From contig JBCBNV010000001.1 of NCBI GenBank assembly GCA_039821605.1, positions 62,001 through 126,000 of the forward strand: a stretch of 64,000 nt of DNA, in the 5' to 3' direction. The notes beneath the pieces were generated by a model. It was not told where the DNA came from and searched no databases. It worked only from the letters and a program-made list of their open reading frames with translations. Shown here piece after piece: positions 16,312 to 24,460 of this stretch; positions within the stretch are counted from its first letter, which is position 1, and each line of letters begins with the position of its first letter. The translations under genes were made by a program, and so were the position numbers. The DNA is from CALBPI01 sp039821605 (lineage in GTDB: Bacteria > Pseudomonadota > Gammaproteobacteria > Steroidobacterales > Woeseiaceae).

Positions 16312-17321
16312 TGTTCGCTAAAACTCTGAAGTTCGCTGGAGTCGTTGCGGTCACCGCGACGCTGGCGGCCTGCTGGGAACGACCGCCCGTCGAGTCGGAG
16401 CAAAACGGCTACCGCGGTACGGCCATGGCCACGATCACGAACCCGCGTCTGGAGCAGGCCTCGCTCGAGGTCCCGACGCCGCAAGCCGCGGCTTCGCAGG
16501 CAGGTCCGAAAGCCGGCGCGATCTACCAGAACGTGCAGGTGCTCGGTGATCTCAGCATCGGCGAGTTCACGCGCACGATGCTCGCGATTACCCAGTGGGT
16601 GTCACCCGAAGAAGGCTGCAACTACTGCCACTACCCGGACAATCTCGCTGACGACGGCAAGTACACGAAGATCGTGTCGCGGCGCATGTTCCAGATGACG
16701 CAGTACATCAACCAGGACTGGTCGGATCACGTACAGGGCGCGGGCGTGACCTGCTACACCTGTCACCGAGGCAACAACGTTCCCGAGTACATCTGGTTCG
16801 CGCAGGCCAACCCGGACGGGCCCACGCCTTACGCAGGCTGGACCAATGGGCAAAACGTTGCCTCGGAATCGACGGCTTACACGTCGATGCCCGGTGACTT
16901 CATGTCCAAGTACCTGGTCGGTGGCTACGACGACATTCGCGTCATCGAAACGAGCCCGAGCGCGACCGGCAAGTCGGGCACGATCCAGGACACGGAGTGG
17001 ACGTACGCGCTCATGATGCACATGTCCGATTCGCTGGGCGTGAACTGCACCTTCTGCCACAACTCGCGTTTGTTTAGTGACTGGTCACAGAGCCCGCCGC
17101 AACGCGTGACGGCCTGGCATGGCATCCGCATGGTCAGCGGGCTCAACACCGAGTACCTGGATCCGCTGCAACCCGTTTACCCCGACAACCGCCTGGGTGA
17201 GACGGGCGATGCGCCCAAGGCGTACTGCTCGACCTGCCACCAGGGCCAGAACAAGCCGCTGGGCGGTGCCAATATGGTTAATGACTACCTGCCAGGTATG
17301 GCCGGCAAAGACTACGAGTAG
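16311..17321 (+). CDS. pufC: Reaction-centre tetraheme cytochrome subunit PufC
   Basis: A 336-residue periplasmic c-type cytochrome that re-reduces the special pair. Four CXXCH haem sites are visible: CNYCH (103-107), CYTCH (148-152), CTFCH (246-250) and CSTCH (306-310). The N terminus is a lipoprotein signal peptide with lipobox LAAC, so Cys21 would be lipidated and anchor the protein. Methionine axial ligands are expected upstream of each site (for example TRTMLAIT, TYALMMHMSD). It ends the superoperon and is followed by an intrinsic terminator. Confidence 0.95.
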   Translation: MFAKTLKFAGVVAVTATLAACWERPPVESEQNGYRGTAMATITNPRLEQASLEVPTPQAAASQAGPKAGAIYQNVQVLGDLSIGEFTRTMLAITQWVSPEEGCNYCHYPDNLADDGKYTKIVSRRMFQMTQYINQDWSDHVQGAGVTCYTCHRGNNVPEYIWFAQANPDGPTPYAGWTNGQNVASESTAYTSMPGDFMSKYLVGGYDDIRVIETSPSATGKSGTIQDTEWTYALMMHMSDSLGVNCTFCHNSRLFSDWSQSPPQRVTAWHGIRMVSGLNTEYLDPLQPVYPDNRLGETGDAPKAYCSTCHQGQNKPLGGANMVNDYLPGMAGKDYE

Positions 17322-17363
17322 GTCGATCTCGCGCGGTCGACGCCGCGCAGGTGCCCAGACCAA

Positions 17364-17389
17364 GGCCGGGCAGAACGCCCGGCCTTTTT
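17364..17389 (+). terminator. Intrinsic terminator after pufC
   Basis: GGCCGGGC-AGAAC-GCCCGGCC: an 8-bp perfect stem followed by TTTTTCTTTT, 42 bases after the pufC stop. It closes the photosynthesis superoperon and marks the border to housekeeping genes. The convergent hisI stop lies in its T-tract; in the minus direction there is only a short A-side, so it mainly serves the plus strand. Confidence 0.9.
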
Positions 17390-17392
17390 CTT

Positions 17393-17887
17393 TTAGAGCT
17401 GAGTTGGGTTGGGCGCGTCGCCGTAGACTTCGGCGGGGTCGAACACCTTTTCGGCCTCGGTGAAGGCCAGCACCACATGGCCCTCGCGCTGTTCGCGCGC
17501 GTAGTCCTCGCCGACCGGCACGCTGCGGTAGAAGCACGAGCGGTAGCCGACGTGGCAGCTGGCGCCGCCGCCCGCCACGTCGACGCGCAACCAGACGCAG
17601 TCCTGATCGTCGTCGATGAGTAGCTCACGCACCGTCTGCACAAGCCCGCTGGTGGCGCCCTTGTGCCACATCACCTGGCGGCTGCGGCTGAAATAATGCG
17701 CCTCGCCCGTAGTGATCGTGCGTTGCAGGGCGTCAGCATTCATGAAGCCCTGCATGAGCACCTCACCCGATTCAAAGTCGGTGGTGACGACAGGGATGAG
17801 CCCGTTCTCGTCGAATTTGGGCGCGAGCTCGTGGCCTTCCTCGACCTGCTCAACGGTTTGTCGGGCTGCGAAGCGCGGCGAATCCAT
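17393..17887 (-). CDS. hisI: Phosphoribosyl-AMP cyclohydrolase HisI
   Basis: A 164-residue histidine-biosynthesis enzyme that opens the adenine ring of phosphoribosyl-AMP. GLIPVVTTDFESGEVLMQGF, the AHYFSRSRQVMWHKG motif, and the three zinc-binding cysteines in DCVWLRV, ASCHVGYRSCFYR are all present. ATG 17887 is preferred over a codon at 17941 that would overlap cysS. It is a stand-alone gene: HisE (pyrophosphohydrolase) is not fused and not adjacent, and no other his gene is nearby. Confidence 0.92.
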   Translation of the reverse strand: MDSPRFAARQTVEQVEEGHELAPKFDENGLIPVVTTDFESGEVLMQGFMNADALQRTITTGEAHYFSRSRQVMWHKGATSGLVQTVRELLIDDDQDCVWLRVDVAGGGASCHVGYRSCFYRSVPVGEDYAREQREGHVVLAFTEAEKVFDPAEVYGDAPNPTQL

Positions 17888-17934
17888 GATGGGGGGCCTC
17901 TTGCGGGCGGGACCGGGCCAGCTAGTATAGCGAA

Positions 17935-19317
17935 ATGACACTCAATCTCTACGACACCCGACAGGGCCGGAAGAGGCCCTTTGAGCCTATAGATCCCGAG
18001 CGCGTCACGCTCTACGTCTGTGGGCCCACGGTGTACAACTTTGCGCATATCGGCAACGCGCGCCCGGCCGTCGTGTTCGACGTGCTGGCGCGCGTCCTGC
18101 GCCGTGAGTACCCGCTCGTCTACGCGCGCAACATCACGGACGTCGACGACAAGATCAACCAGGCCGCCATCGAGACGGGTCGCAGCATCGGTGACATCAC
18201 GGCCGAGTTCACGGCAGCGTACCTCGAGGACATGGGCGCCCTGGGCGTGCTGCCGCCCGACGTGGCGCCCCGCGCGACCGATCACATCGCAGAGATGTGC
18301 GCGATGATCGAGCGTCTCATCGAGGCCGGCCACGCCTATGCGGCCGAGGGGCACGTGCTTTTCGACGTCGAGAGCTTCGAGGAATACGGCGCGCTGTCAC
18401 GTCGTTCGCTCGAGGACATGATTGCCGGTGCGCGCGTCGAGGTGGCGCCCTACAAGCGCAACCCGGCCGATTTCGTGCTCTGGAAGCCCTCGACACCCGA
18501 GCTGCCCGGCTGGGACAGCCCATGGGGTCGAGGCCGGCCCGGCTGGCACCTGGAATGCTCGGCCATGATCGAGAAGCACCTGGGTGACACGATCGACATC
18601 CACGGTGGCGGGCAGGACCTGGTGTTCCCGCACCACGAGAACGAGCGCGCGCAGAGCACCTGCGCGCATGGCGGCAAGTCCTTCGTGAACTTCTGGATGC
18701 ACAACGGGTTTCTCAACGTCGATGCGACGAAGATGTCCAAGTCGCTGGGCAACGTGCTGCTGGTGCGCCAGCTCCGCGACCAGGCGGACGGCGAAGCCAT
18801 ACGTCTGGCGCTGATTTCCGCGCACTATCGCCAACCGCTGGACTGGACGGACGACACGCTCGTGGAGGCAACGCGTAAGCTCGACCGCCTCTACGGGGCG
18901 CTGCGCGGCAACCTCGTCGAGGGTGCCGACGCGGACATTGACCCCGATGTGCTCGCCGCGCTGCACGATGACCTCAATACCCCGCAGGCGATCGCCGCGC
19001 TGTTTGCGCTGGCACGCGACGTTAACCGCAGTGACGATGCCAAGACGCGCAGGCGGCTCGCAGCCAGCCTCCGAGCGTCCGGCAATCTCATCGGTTTGCT
19101 GGAGCGCCCGGCCGAAGACTGGTTTGCGCGCGGTGACGATGCGGATGCCGCAGCGATCACTGCCGCGATCGCCGCGCGCGCGGCGGCCAAGGCGGCGCGA
19201 GACTTCGCCGAAGCCGACAGGATCCGGGATGACCTCCTCGCGCAGGGCATCCAACTGAGCGACGGAGCCGAAGGTACCACCTGGCGCCGCGTGGAGGCCG
19301 CTGAGGCAAACCAATGA
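17935..19317 (+). CDS. cysS: Cysteinyl-tRNA synthetase
   Basis: A 460-residue class I aminoacyl-tRNA synthetase. CGPTVYNFAHIGNARPAVVF holds the zinc cysteine and the HIGH-type motif (HIGN); GWHLECSAMI and HHENERAQ carry further zinc ligands; TKMSKSLGN is the KMSKS loop. Length is normal. It diverges from hisI with 47 bases between starts, and its stop overlaps the sufE ATG (ATGA). Confidence 0.96.
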   Translation: MTLNLYDTRQGRKRPFEPIDPERVTLYVCGPTVYNFAHIGNARPAVVFDVLARVLRREYPLVYARNITDVDDKINQAAIETGRSIGDITAEFTAAYLEDMGALGVLPPDVAPRATDHIAEMCAMIERLIEAGHAYAAEGHVLFDVESFEEYGALSRRSLEDMIAGARVEVAPYKRNPADFVLWKPSTPELPGWDSPWGRGRPGWHLECSAMIEKHLGDTIDIHGGGQDLVFPHHENERAQSTCAHGGKSFVNFWMHNGFLNVDATKMSKSLGNVLLVRQLRDQADGEAIRLALISAHYRQPLDWTDDTLVEATRKLDRLYGALRGNLVEGADADIDPDVLAALHDDLNTPQAIAALFALARDVNRSDDAKTRRRLAASLRASGNLIGLLERPAEDWFARGDDADAAAITAAIAARAAAKAARDFAEADRIRDDLLAQGIQLSDGAEGTTWRRVEAAEANQ

Positions 19318-19739
19318 CCGATACGATCCCGCAACGTGAAGCGGAGCTCGTCGACGAGTTCTCGATATTCGACAACTGGATGGACCGTTACCAGTATCTC
19401 ATCGAGCTCGGACGCGGCCTGCCCGAGTATCCCGAGGCGGACCGCGCCGATGTTGACAAGGTTGCGGGCTGTCAGTCACAGGTCTGGCTGCAATCGCGCC
19501 GCGATGCGGTGGGCAATCTCCGCTTCCGGGCCATCAGCGATGCGGCCATCGTGTCAGGGCTGATCGCGGTGCTCATGCGTCTGTACGACGATGCGACGCC
19601 GCAGGCGGTCATCGACTACGATCCGGCTTTTGTTACAGCACTCGGGCTCGACAAGCACCTGAGCCAGAACCGCGCCAACGGGCTCTACGCCATGCTGGAA
19701 CGCATTCGCGCCGAGGCCGCCGCGGCGCTGGCGGCATGA
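19314..19739 (+). CDS. sufE: Cysteine desulfuration protein SufE
   Basis: A 141-residue sulfur acceptor for a SufS-type desulfurase in iron-sulfur cluster assembly. The active-site cysteine is in DKVAGCQSQVWL, preceded by WMDRYQYLIELGRGLPEYP, both family signatures. It overlaps cysS upstream and yidD downstream by four bases each. No sufS or sufBCD is nearby, so the partner is elsewhere. Confidence 0.92.
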   Translation: MTDTIPQREAELVDEFSIFDNWMDRYQYLIELGRGLPEYPEADRADVDKVAGCQSQVWLQSRRDAVGNLRFRAISDAAIVSGLIAVLMRLYDDATPQAVIDYDPAFVTALGLDKHLSQNRANGLYAMLERIRAEAAAALAA

Positions 19740-19993
19740 CGCTCGCACGGCGCGTCATGATTCGCGTCGTGCGTGCCTACCAGGTGCTGCTGTCGCCGCT
19801 GCTGGGCAACAACTGTCGATTCCAGCCCACCTGTTCCCAGTACTGCATCGAGGCCATCGAGCGCCACGGTGTGTGGCGTGGCAGCTGGCTCGCCGCGCGG
19901 CGGATCGGGCGTTGCCATCCCTGGGGCGGCAGCGGCTATGACCCGGTGCCCGGTGCGGATGCGGGCGATGAACGCGAGACACCGGCGCCGTGA
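19736..19993 (+). CDS. yidD: Membrane protein insertion efficiency factor YidD
   Basis: An 85-residue YidD family protein. The diagnostic core is YQVLLSPLLGNNCRFQPTCS followed by QYCIEAIERHG and RIGRCHPWGGSGYDPVP, with four conserved cysteines. YidD assists YidC-mediated insertion at the inner membrane and is normally in the rpmH-rnpA-yidD-yidC locus. Here it is detached and coupled by 4-base overlaps to sufE and to an unknown membrane protein. Confidence 0.93.
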   Translation: MTLARRVMIRVVRAYQVLLSPLLGNNCRFQPTCSQYCIEAIERHGVWRGSWLAARRIGRCHPWGGSGYDPVPGADAGDERETPAP

Positions 19994-21057
19994 TCGAGCG
20001 CATCGATGCCATGCCCATCGGGGTGTTCCTGCAACGCACGGTGCACGTGGCGCTCGACACGGCGCTGCTGATCTTTGCGGCGCTCGTGGGGTTCCTGCTG
20101 TACTTCGGACTGGGCGCGATCCAAAGCAAGATCACACTCGTGCCGGGCGTCATCGCCATCGTGTTTGCCACGTCGGCGCTGACCAAGTACGCCACGCTCA
20201 TCACGCGCGCGGTTGCGCTCGGCTACGAGGTTCCCGCCGCCGACAACGCCGTCTTCGACTACTTCAGAAACCTCTGGGCCTTTACGCCCTGGCTCGCGCT
20301 CTGTGCGGTCGGCGGGCTGGGCTGGGTCATCGACAAGGGGTTGGGGGCCGCGGCGCTGACCGCGTACCTGCTGCTTGTGTTGCCCCTGCTGCCCGCCATC
20401 ATCGCTGTGATCTCTGTGAATGCGAGCCTGCTGACACTGTTTCGCGTTGGTGAGCTGGCGCGGGTCATTCGCATCCTCGGCGTCGACTACCTGAAGATTG
20501 TTGCCAGCTGGTTGGTGATCGTTTCGCTCGACGTCATTTTCCCGATCACGGGCTACCTGTCGGTGCTGCTGTTCTGCCTGCAGATCCTCTGGCTGTTTTC
20601 GTCTACGGGTGTCGTGCTCTACCACCACTACCTGCCCCTCGGAATCCCTGTGGAACGACTGCCCGCGGAAGAGCGACGGCAGCAGCGGGACGATGCGGGG
20701 CTGAACCGCGAACGCCAGTCGGCGCTCGATGAAGCCTACGGCTATTTCAGTCGCGGCAATGAGGTGGGCGGGCTGCAGCGGCTGCGCGGCTATCTGGAGG
20801 CGCACGACGACTATGACGCCTGGGGCTGGTTTCTCGACCGGATGCGGGACTGGGAGTCACCGCGACCTTTTGTACTCGTGGCGCAGAATCAGTTTCCACG
20901 GTTGCTCGAGGCCGGCGATCGAGGCGCGGCACTGTCGTTGCTCGTGGAGTGCATGAAACGCGATACAGACTTCTCACCGCGGCCCGAGAATCGGGCGCGT
21001 CTGCGCGAGTTGCTCGAGGGGCACCCGTTTGCGGAGCGCGCGGCGCGCTGGCGCTGA
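19990..21057 (+). CDS. Unknown multi-span membrane protein with soluble C-terminal domain
   Basis: A 355-residue protein of no family I recognise. About six hydrophobic segments occupy residues 15-215 (for example near 20-42, 46-64, 95-112, 118-145, 168-215), followed by a charged linker (ERLPAEERRQQRDDAGLNRER) and a helical soluble domain of about 120 residues that looks repeat-like (YGYFSRGNEVGGLQRLRGYL, ALSLLVECMKRD), reminiscent of TPR helices. The start overlaps the yidD stop (GTGA), so it is probably co-expressed with yidD and may concern envelope protein biogenesis. The function is not known. Confidence 0.8.
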   Translation: MIERIDAMPIGVFLQRTVHVALDTALLIFAALVGFLLYFGLGAIQSKITLVPGVIAIVFATSALTKYATLITRAVALGYEVPAADNAVFDYFRNLWAFTPWLALCAVGGLGWVIDKGLGAAALTAYLLLVLPLLPAIIAVISVNASLLTLFRVGELARVIRILGVDYLKIVASWLVIVSLDVIFPITGYLSVLLFCLQILWLFSSTGVVLYHHYLPLGIPVERLPAEERRQQRDDAGLNRERQSALDEAYGYFSRGNEVGGLQRLRGYLEAHDDYDAWGWFLDRMRDWESPRPFVLVAQNQFPRLLEAGDRGAALSLLVECMKRDTDFSPRPENRARLRELLEGHPFAERAARWR

Positions 21058-21058
21058 G

Positions 21059-21532
21059 TCAGGCGGGCCCGGCAGCCGCGGCGCGCGGGGCGCCGTCGTG
21101 CGGGCAGCTGCAGTCGCGGTTGCGCCAATGGGCGACTGCCAGAAGGGCGCCGCCTGCCGTGGTGACGAGTGCATCGGCGGTCTTGCCGAAATAGGGGTGC
21201 AACACGAACGCTGCCAAGGCCAGTAGCGCGACACCCAGTGTGCCCAGCGCCAGAACGGTCACGCGGCGGTGCCGAATCCATCCCCCCACGAACGCGATCG
21301 CACTCACGGGCACGACGACCGTGAGCAGCACGATGTGTGTCCACTCATTATCGAACCCGGCAAGTGCGCCGCCGACGCCAAACACAATGAGCGCGGGCAG
21401 CAGCAGGCAGTGCAGCATGCAGATGGCCGAGAGGAGCATGCCAAGCGCATCCGCGCGGGTGTGTTTTTGGAACAGGGCGATGGCCACGGGCGGGCCCCCA
21501 GCGGCGAGAAGTAGCCCAAAACGATATAACAT
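21059..21532 (-). CDS. MerC-domain inner-membrane protein
   Basis: A 157-residue membrane protein with four hydrophobic segments. The segment GMLLSAICMLHCLLLPALI has the Cys and His placed as in MerC family metal transporters, and NRDCSCPHDG near the C terminus adds a possible metal-binding site. ATG 21532 is a tentative start; one could also begin at 21577 or, less likely, at Met 21439. There is no merR, merA, merP or merT around it, so a mercury role is not supported by context. The gene converges on the preceding membrane protein with one base between stops. Confidence 0.75.
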   Translation of the reverse strand: MLYRFGLLLAAGGPPVAIALFQKHTRADALGMLLSAICMLHCLLLPALIVFGVGGALAGFDNEWTHIVLLTVVVPVSAIAFVGGWIRHRRVTVLALGTLGVALLALAAFVLHPYFGKTADALVTTAGGALLAVAHWRNRDCSCPHDGAPRAAAAGPA

Positions 21533-21612
21533 TGCATTACTATCGGCAAGCCAGCGCGTTTTGGGTGCCAACGCCACTGGCGCCTATCCGCGATGTTCGC
21601 GACAATTCGGGG

Positions 21613-21867
21613 ATGAACGAACGTCTCCTCGATATCACCTGTTGCCCCGTCACGCACCAGCCGCTGCGCAAGGCCGATCGGCCGCTGCTCGAGTCGCTCA
21701 ATGCGCAGATTGAGGACGGAACGCTCAAGAACTCGGCGGGCGAGCCACAGCGCAACCCGCTGACACACGCCCTTGTGACTCGCGATGGGCGGCGCGTCTA
21801 TCCCGTACGCGATGGCCTCGTCGTGCTCATGGCTGACGCGGCCATCGTGCTTGAGGACGGCCGCTGA
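21613..21867 (+). CDS. Trm112 family protein (YcaR-like)
   Basis: An 84-residue protein beginning MNERLLDITCCPVTHQPLR, with the single CCPVT motif and the late GRRVYPVRDGLVVLM that identify the Trm112/UPF0434 family. It has one zinc-like cysteine pair only, as in other proteobacterial members. ATG 21613 follows GGGGATG; a frame extension back to 21532 has no support. Usually this gene sits by lpxK-kdsB; here it stands alone between a divergent merC-like gene and holA. Confidence 0.85.
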   Translation: MNERLLDITCCPVTHQPLRKADRPLLESLNAQIEDGTLKNSAGEPQRNPLTHALVTRDGRRVYPVRDGLVVLMADAAIVLEDGR

Positions 21868-21924
21868 ACGCCGACGCCCTGGTAAGGGACTACCCTCACC
21901 AGGTCAGGGCCCGACGCTGATCCT

Positions 21925-22950
21925 GTGAAGATTCGACTCCCAGACCTGCAACGCCAGCTCGAGCGCGATCTCGCGCCCGTTTGGCTCGTGAGCGGCGATG
22001 AACCGTTGCTCGTGAATGAGGCCACCGATGCGCTGCGCAAGGCGGCGCGCGAGCAGGGCTATGAGACGCGCGACCTGTTTGTCGCGGAACGCGGCTTTGA
22101 CTGGGATCGACTGGCCGAGGCGTGCCATTCGATGTCGCTGTTCAGTGAGCGCCGCATCCTGGATCTGCGTTTGCCGACGGGAAAGCCGGGAGACAAGGGC
22201 GGGCGCATGATCGCGAGCCTGGCGGCGTCGCCACCCGAGGACACGCTGTTGCTCGTCACGGCGCCAAAGATCGATAAGCGTGGCGCGAGCGCCAAATGGG
22301 TCAAGAGCATCGACGCCGCGGGCGTGATGTTGCAAATCTGGCCGCTCGAGGCCCGCGAGCTGCCGGGCTGGATCGAAGCGCGCTGCCGGCGCGCCGGCCT
22401 GACGCCGGACCGCGAGGCCGTGCTGCACCTGGCGCGCCGCACCGAAGGCAACCTGCTCGCTGCGCAGCAGGAGATCGACAAGCTGGCTTTGCTCAGCGAT
22501 GGCGGCTCTGTTAGCGCTGACGACGTCGAGGCCGCTGTGGCCGACAGCGCGCGATACACCATCTTCAAGTGCGCCGACGAGGCGCTTGCGGGCCGAACGG
22601 ACCGGGCGTTGCGCATGCTCGGCGGACTGCATCGTGAAGGCGTGGCGGCCACGCTCGTGCTTTGGGCGCTGGGACGCGAGGTACGCCAGATCGCGGCCAT
22701 GGCCGAGCAGGTCGCGGCAGGGGCGCCGGTCACGACGGTAATCGACCAGCACCGCGTGTGGTCAAGCCGCAAGGGCATCATGCGCGCCGCCCTGAGCCGG
22801 ATTGACGGCGAATTGGCCTACGCACTCGTGACGCTGACCGAGCGGGCGGACCGCGCGGCCAAGGGCCAGAGCGGCGAGGATGCCTGGCCGTTGCTATTGC
22901 GGCTCGTGGCCGGCCTGTCCACGGGCAGCGGCGCGGCTCTGGCGGCCTGA
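21925..22950 (+). CDS. holA: DNA polymerase III delta subunit HolA
   Basis: A 341-residue clamp-loader subunit that opens the beta clamp. The start MKIRLPDLQRQLERDLAPVW, then LVSGDEPLLVNEATDALRKA, the SMSLFSERRILDLRLPTGKPG region and YTIFKCADEALAGRTDRAL are as in HolA. The GTG start at 21925 gives normal length. lptE, the usual upstream neighbour, is missing; nadD follows four bases after the stop. Confidence 0.93.
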   Translation: MKIRLPDLQRQLERDLAPVWLVSGDEPLLVNEATDALRKAAREQGYETRDLFVAERGFDWDRLAEACHSMSLFSERRILDLRLPTGKPGDKGGRMIASLAASPPEDTLLLVTAPKIDKRGASAKWVKSIDAAGVMLQIWPLEARELPGWIEARCRRAGLTPDREAVLHLARRTEGNLLAAQQEIDKLALLSDGGSVSADDVEAAVADSARYTIFKCADEALAGRTDRALRMLGGLHREGVAATLVLWALGREVRQIAAMAEQVAAGAPVTTVIDQHRVWSSRKGIMRAALSRIDGELAYALVTLTERADRAAKGQSGEDAWPLLLRLVAGLSTGSGAALAA

Positions 22951-22954
22951 CGCC

Positions 22955-23626
22955 ATGGCGAGACTCAAAGCGCCCATCGGAATTTTCGGGGGCACCTTCG
23001 ACCCCGTGCATTTCGGGCACCTGCGCAGCGCGTTCGAGCTCAAGCAGGCGCTGAAGCTCGCGCAGATCCGCTTCATCCCATGCGGTAATCCGCCGCACCG
23101 CGCGGCACCCATTGCTGACGCGTCCCTGCGCGTCGAGATGCTAAGATGCGCGACCCGCAAGCGACCGGGTCTTGTCGTCGATGACCGCGAGGTGCAGCGA
23201 CCGGGCCTGTCCTACACGGTTGATACCCTCGATTCGCTGCGTGAAGAGTTTCCCGACACACCGTTGTGCCTCATCGTCGGCATGGACTCGTTTCTGAGCC
23301 TGCCCAAGTGGTACCACTGGCAACGGATTCTCGATCTCGCGCACGTCGTCGTCGCGCATCGACCCGGCTGGCAGGCGCCCGGTGACGGCGAGCTCGGGCA
23401 ACTCTTGACGGACCGCGGCAGCGAGTTCGTCGCCGACCTGCACGCCGCGCTCGCGGGCCTTATCTTCGTGCACGAGGTGACGCAGCTCGAGATTGCGTCA
23501 ACGGTCATTCGCGCACTGATCGCCGAGGGACATGACCCGCAGTTCCTGATGCCGGACTGCGTAGCGACACTGATTCGGGAGGCGGGCTGCTACGGCAGCG
23601 CGTCCGGAAAGGACAACGAGACATGA
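22955..23626 (+). CDS. nadD: Nicotinate-nucleotide adenylyltransferase NadD
   Basis: A 223-residue enzyme making deamido-NAD. GIFGGTFDPVHFGHLRSAFE has the nucleotide-binding HxGH-type motif and EIASTVIRALI the ISSTxIR-type motif. ATG 22955 lies four bases after holA; the longer frame from 22880 would overlap holA. rsfS overlaps its stop by four bases (ATGA). Confidence 0.94.
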   Translation: MARLKAPIGIFGGTFDPVHFGHLRSAFELKQALKLAQIRFIPCGNPPHRAAPIADASLRVEMLRCATRKRPGLVVDDREVQRPGLSYTVDTLDSLREEFPDTPLCLIVGMDSFLSLPKWYHWQRILDLAHVVVAHRPGWQAPGDGELGQLLTDRGSEFVADLHAALAGLIFVHEVTQLEIASTVIRALIAEGHDPQFLMPDCVATLIREAGCYGSASGKDNET

Positions 23627-23997
23627 CAACAGATACGATCAGCCAGGAAAGCGAGGCGCTCGCCCAAACCGTGGTTGCGGTACTCGAGGACGCCAAGGCT
23701 CAGGACATTCGCCTCATCGATGTGCGTCACCTGACGAGCATGACCGACTACATGGTGGTCGCGAGCGGCACCTCGGACCGTCACGTGAAGAGCGTGGCGT
23801 CGAGCGTGGTCGACACGCTCAAGGCGGCCGGTCGCCGGCCGCTGGGTGTGGAAGGCGAGAACGACGGTGAGTGGGTGCTCGTCGATCTGCAGGACGCACT
23901 GGTGCACGTGATGCTGCCGCGCATCCGCGACTTCTACAACCTCGAAAAGCTCTGGGATCTGCCGCCCGAGGACGCCGTCGGCGGGACTGAAGACTGA
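23623..23997 (+). CDS. rsfS: Ribosomal silencing factor RsfS
   Basis: A 124-residue RsfS/Iojap protein that binds L14 and blocks subunit joining in starvation. MTDYMVVASGTSDRHVKSVA and the GEWVLVDLQDALVHVM segment are conserved signatures. Its place between nadD and rlmH is the standard gammaproteobacterial order. Confidence 0.94.
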   Translation: MTTDTISQESEALAQTVVAVLEDAKAQDIRLIDVRHLTSMTDYMVVASGTSDRHVKSVASSVVDTLKAAGRRPLGVEGENDGEWVLVDLQDALVHVMLPRIRDFYNLEKLWDLPPEDAVGGTED

Positions 23998-23998
23998 C

Positions 23999-24460
23999 GT
24001 GCGTTGCGCCGTGCTCGCCGTCGCGGGTCGGCCGACGCCGTGGGTGGCCGCGGCGACGGACGCCTATCTGAAGCGCCTGCCGCGCGCCTGGCACACGAGG
24101 GTCGAATTGTTGGCGCCATCGCGAAAGCAGACCGCCGACGCAAGGCGTGACGACGAATGGCAAAGGCTGTCAGACAAGCTCGATGCCGGCACGATGAAGA
24201 TCCTGCTCGACGAACGCGGCAAATCGCTCGAGAGTCGTGCGCTCGCCTCGCGTATGGGCGACTGGCAGGGCGACGGTCGTGCCCTGGCGTTTCTTGTCGG
24301 CGGCCCCGATGGCTTTTCGGCGGCGGCCCGGGCCGAGGCCGATCTGCTGCTGTCGTTGTCCGCAATGACGATGCCGCACGAACTGGCGCGCGTCGTGCTG
24401 GTCGAACAACTGTACCGCGCACACACAATACTCGAAGGACATCCGTATCACCGTGACTGA
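23999..24460 (+). CDS. rlmH: 23S rRNA pseudouridine(1915) N3-methyltransferase RlmH
   Basis: A 153-residue SPOUT methyltransferase acting on helix 69 of 23S rRNA. The knot motifs ILLDERGK, FLVGGPDGF and the C-terminal VVLVEQLYRAHTILEGHPYH are complete. The GTG start at 23999 is one base after rsfS. The 3' end overlaps maf by eight bases. Confidence 0.95.
   Translation: MRCAVLAVAGRPTPWVAAATDAYLKRLPRAWHTRVELLAPSRKQTADARRDDEWQRLSDKLDAGTMKILLDERGKSLESRALASRMGDWQGDGRALAFLVGGPDGFSAAARAEADLLLSLSAMTMPHELARVVLVEQLYRAHTILEGHPYHRD

Noticed and set aside
16300..17395. A pufX gene after pufM
   Set aside because: pufM overlaps pufC directly and the only sequence after pufC is a terminator; no small membrane ORF fits.
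21304..21768. Alternative minus-strand frame over merC and Trm112
   Set aside because: Different frame from the MerC-like protein, no coherent hydrophobic pattern, and it overlaps the well-supported Trm112 gene.
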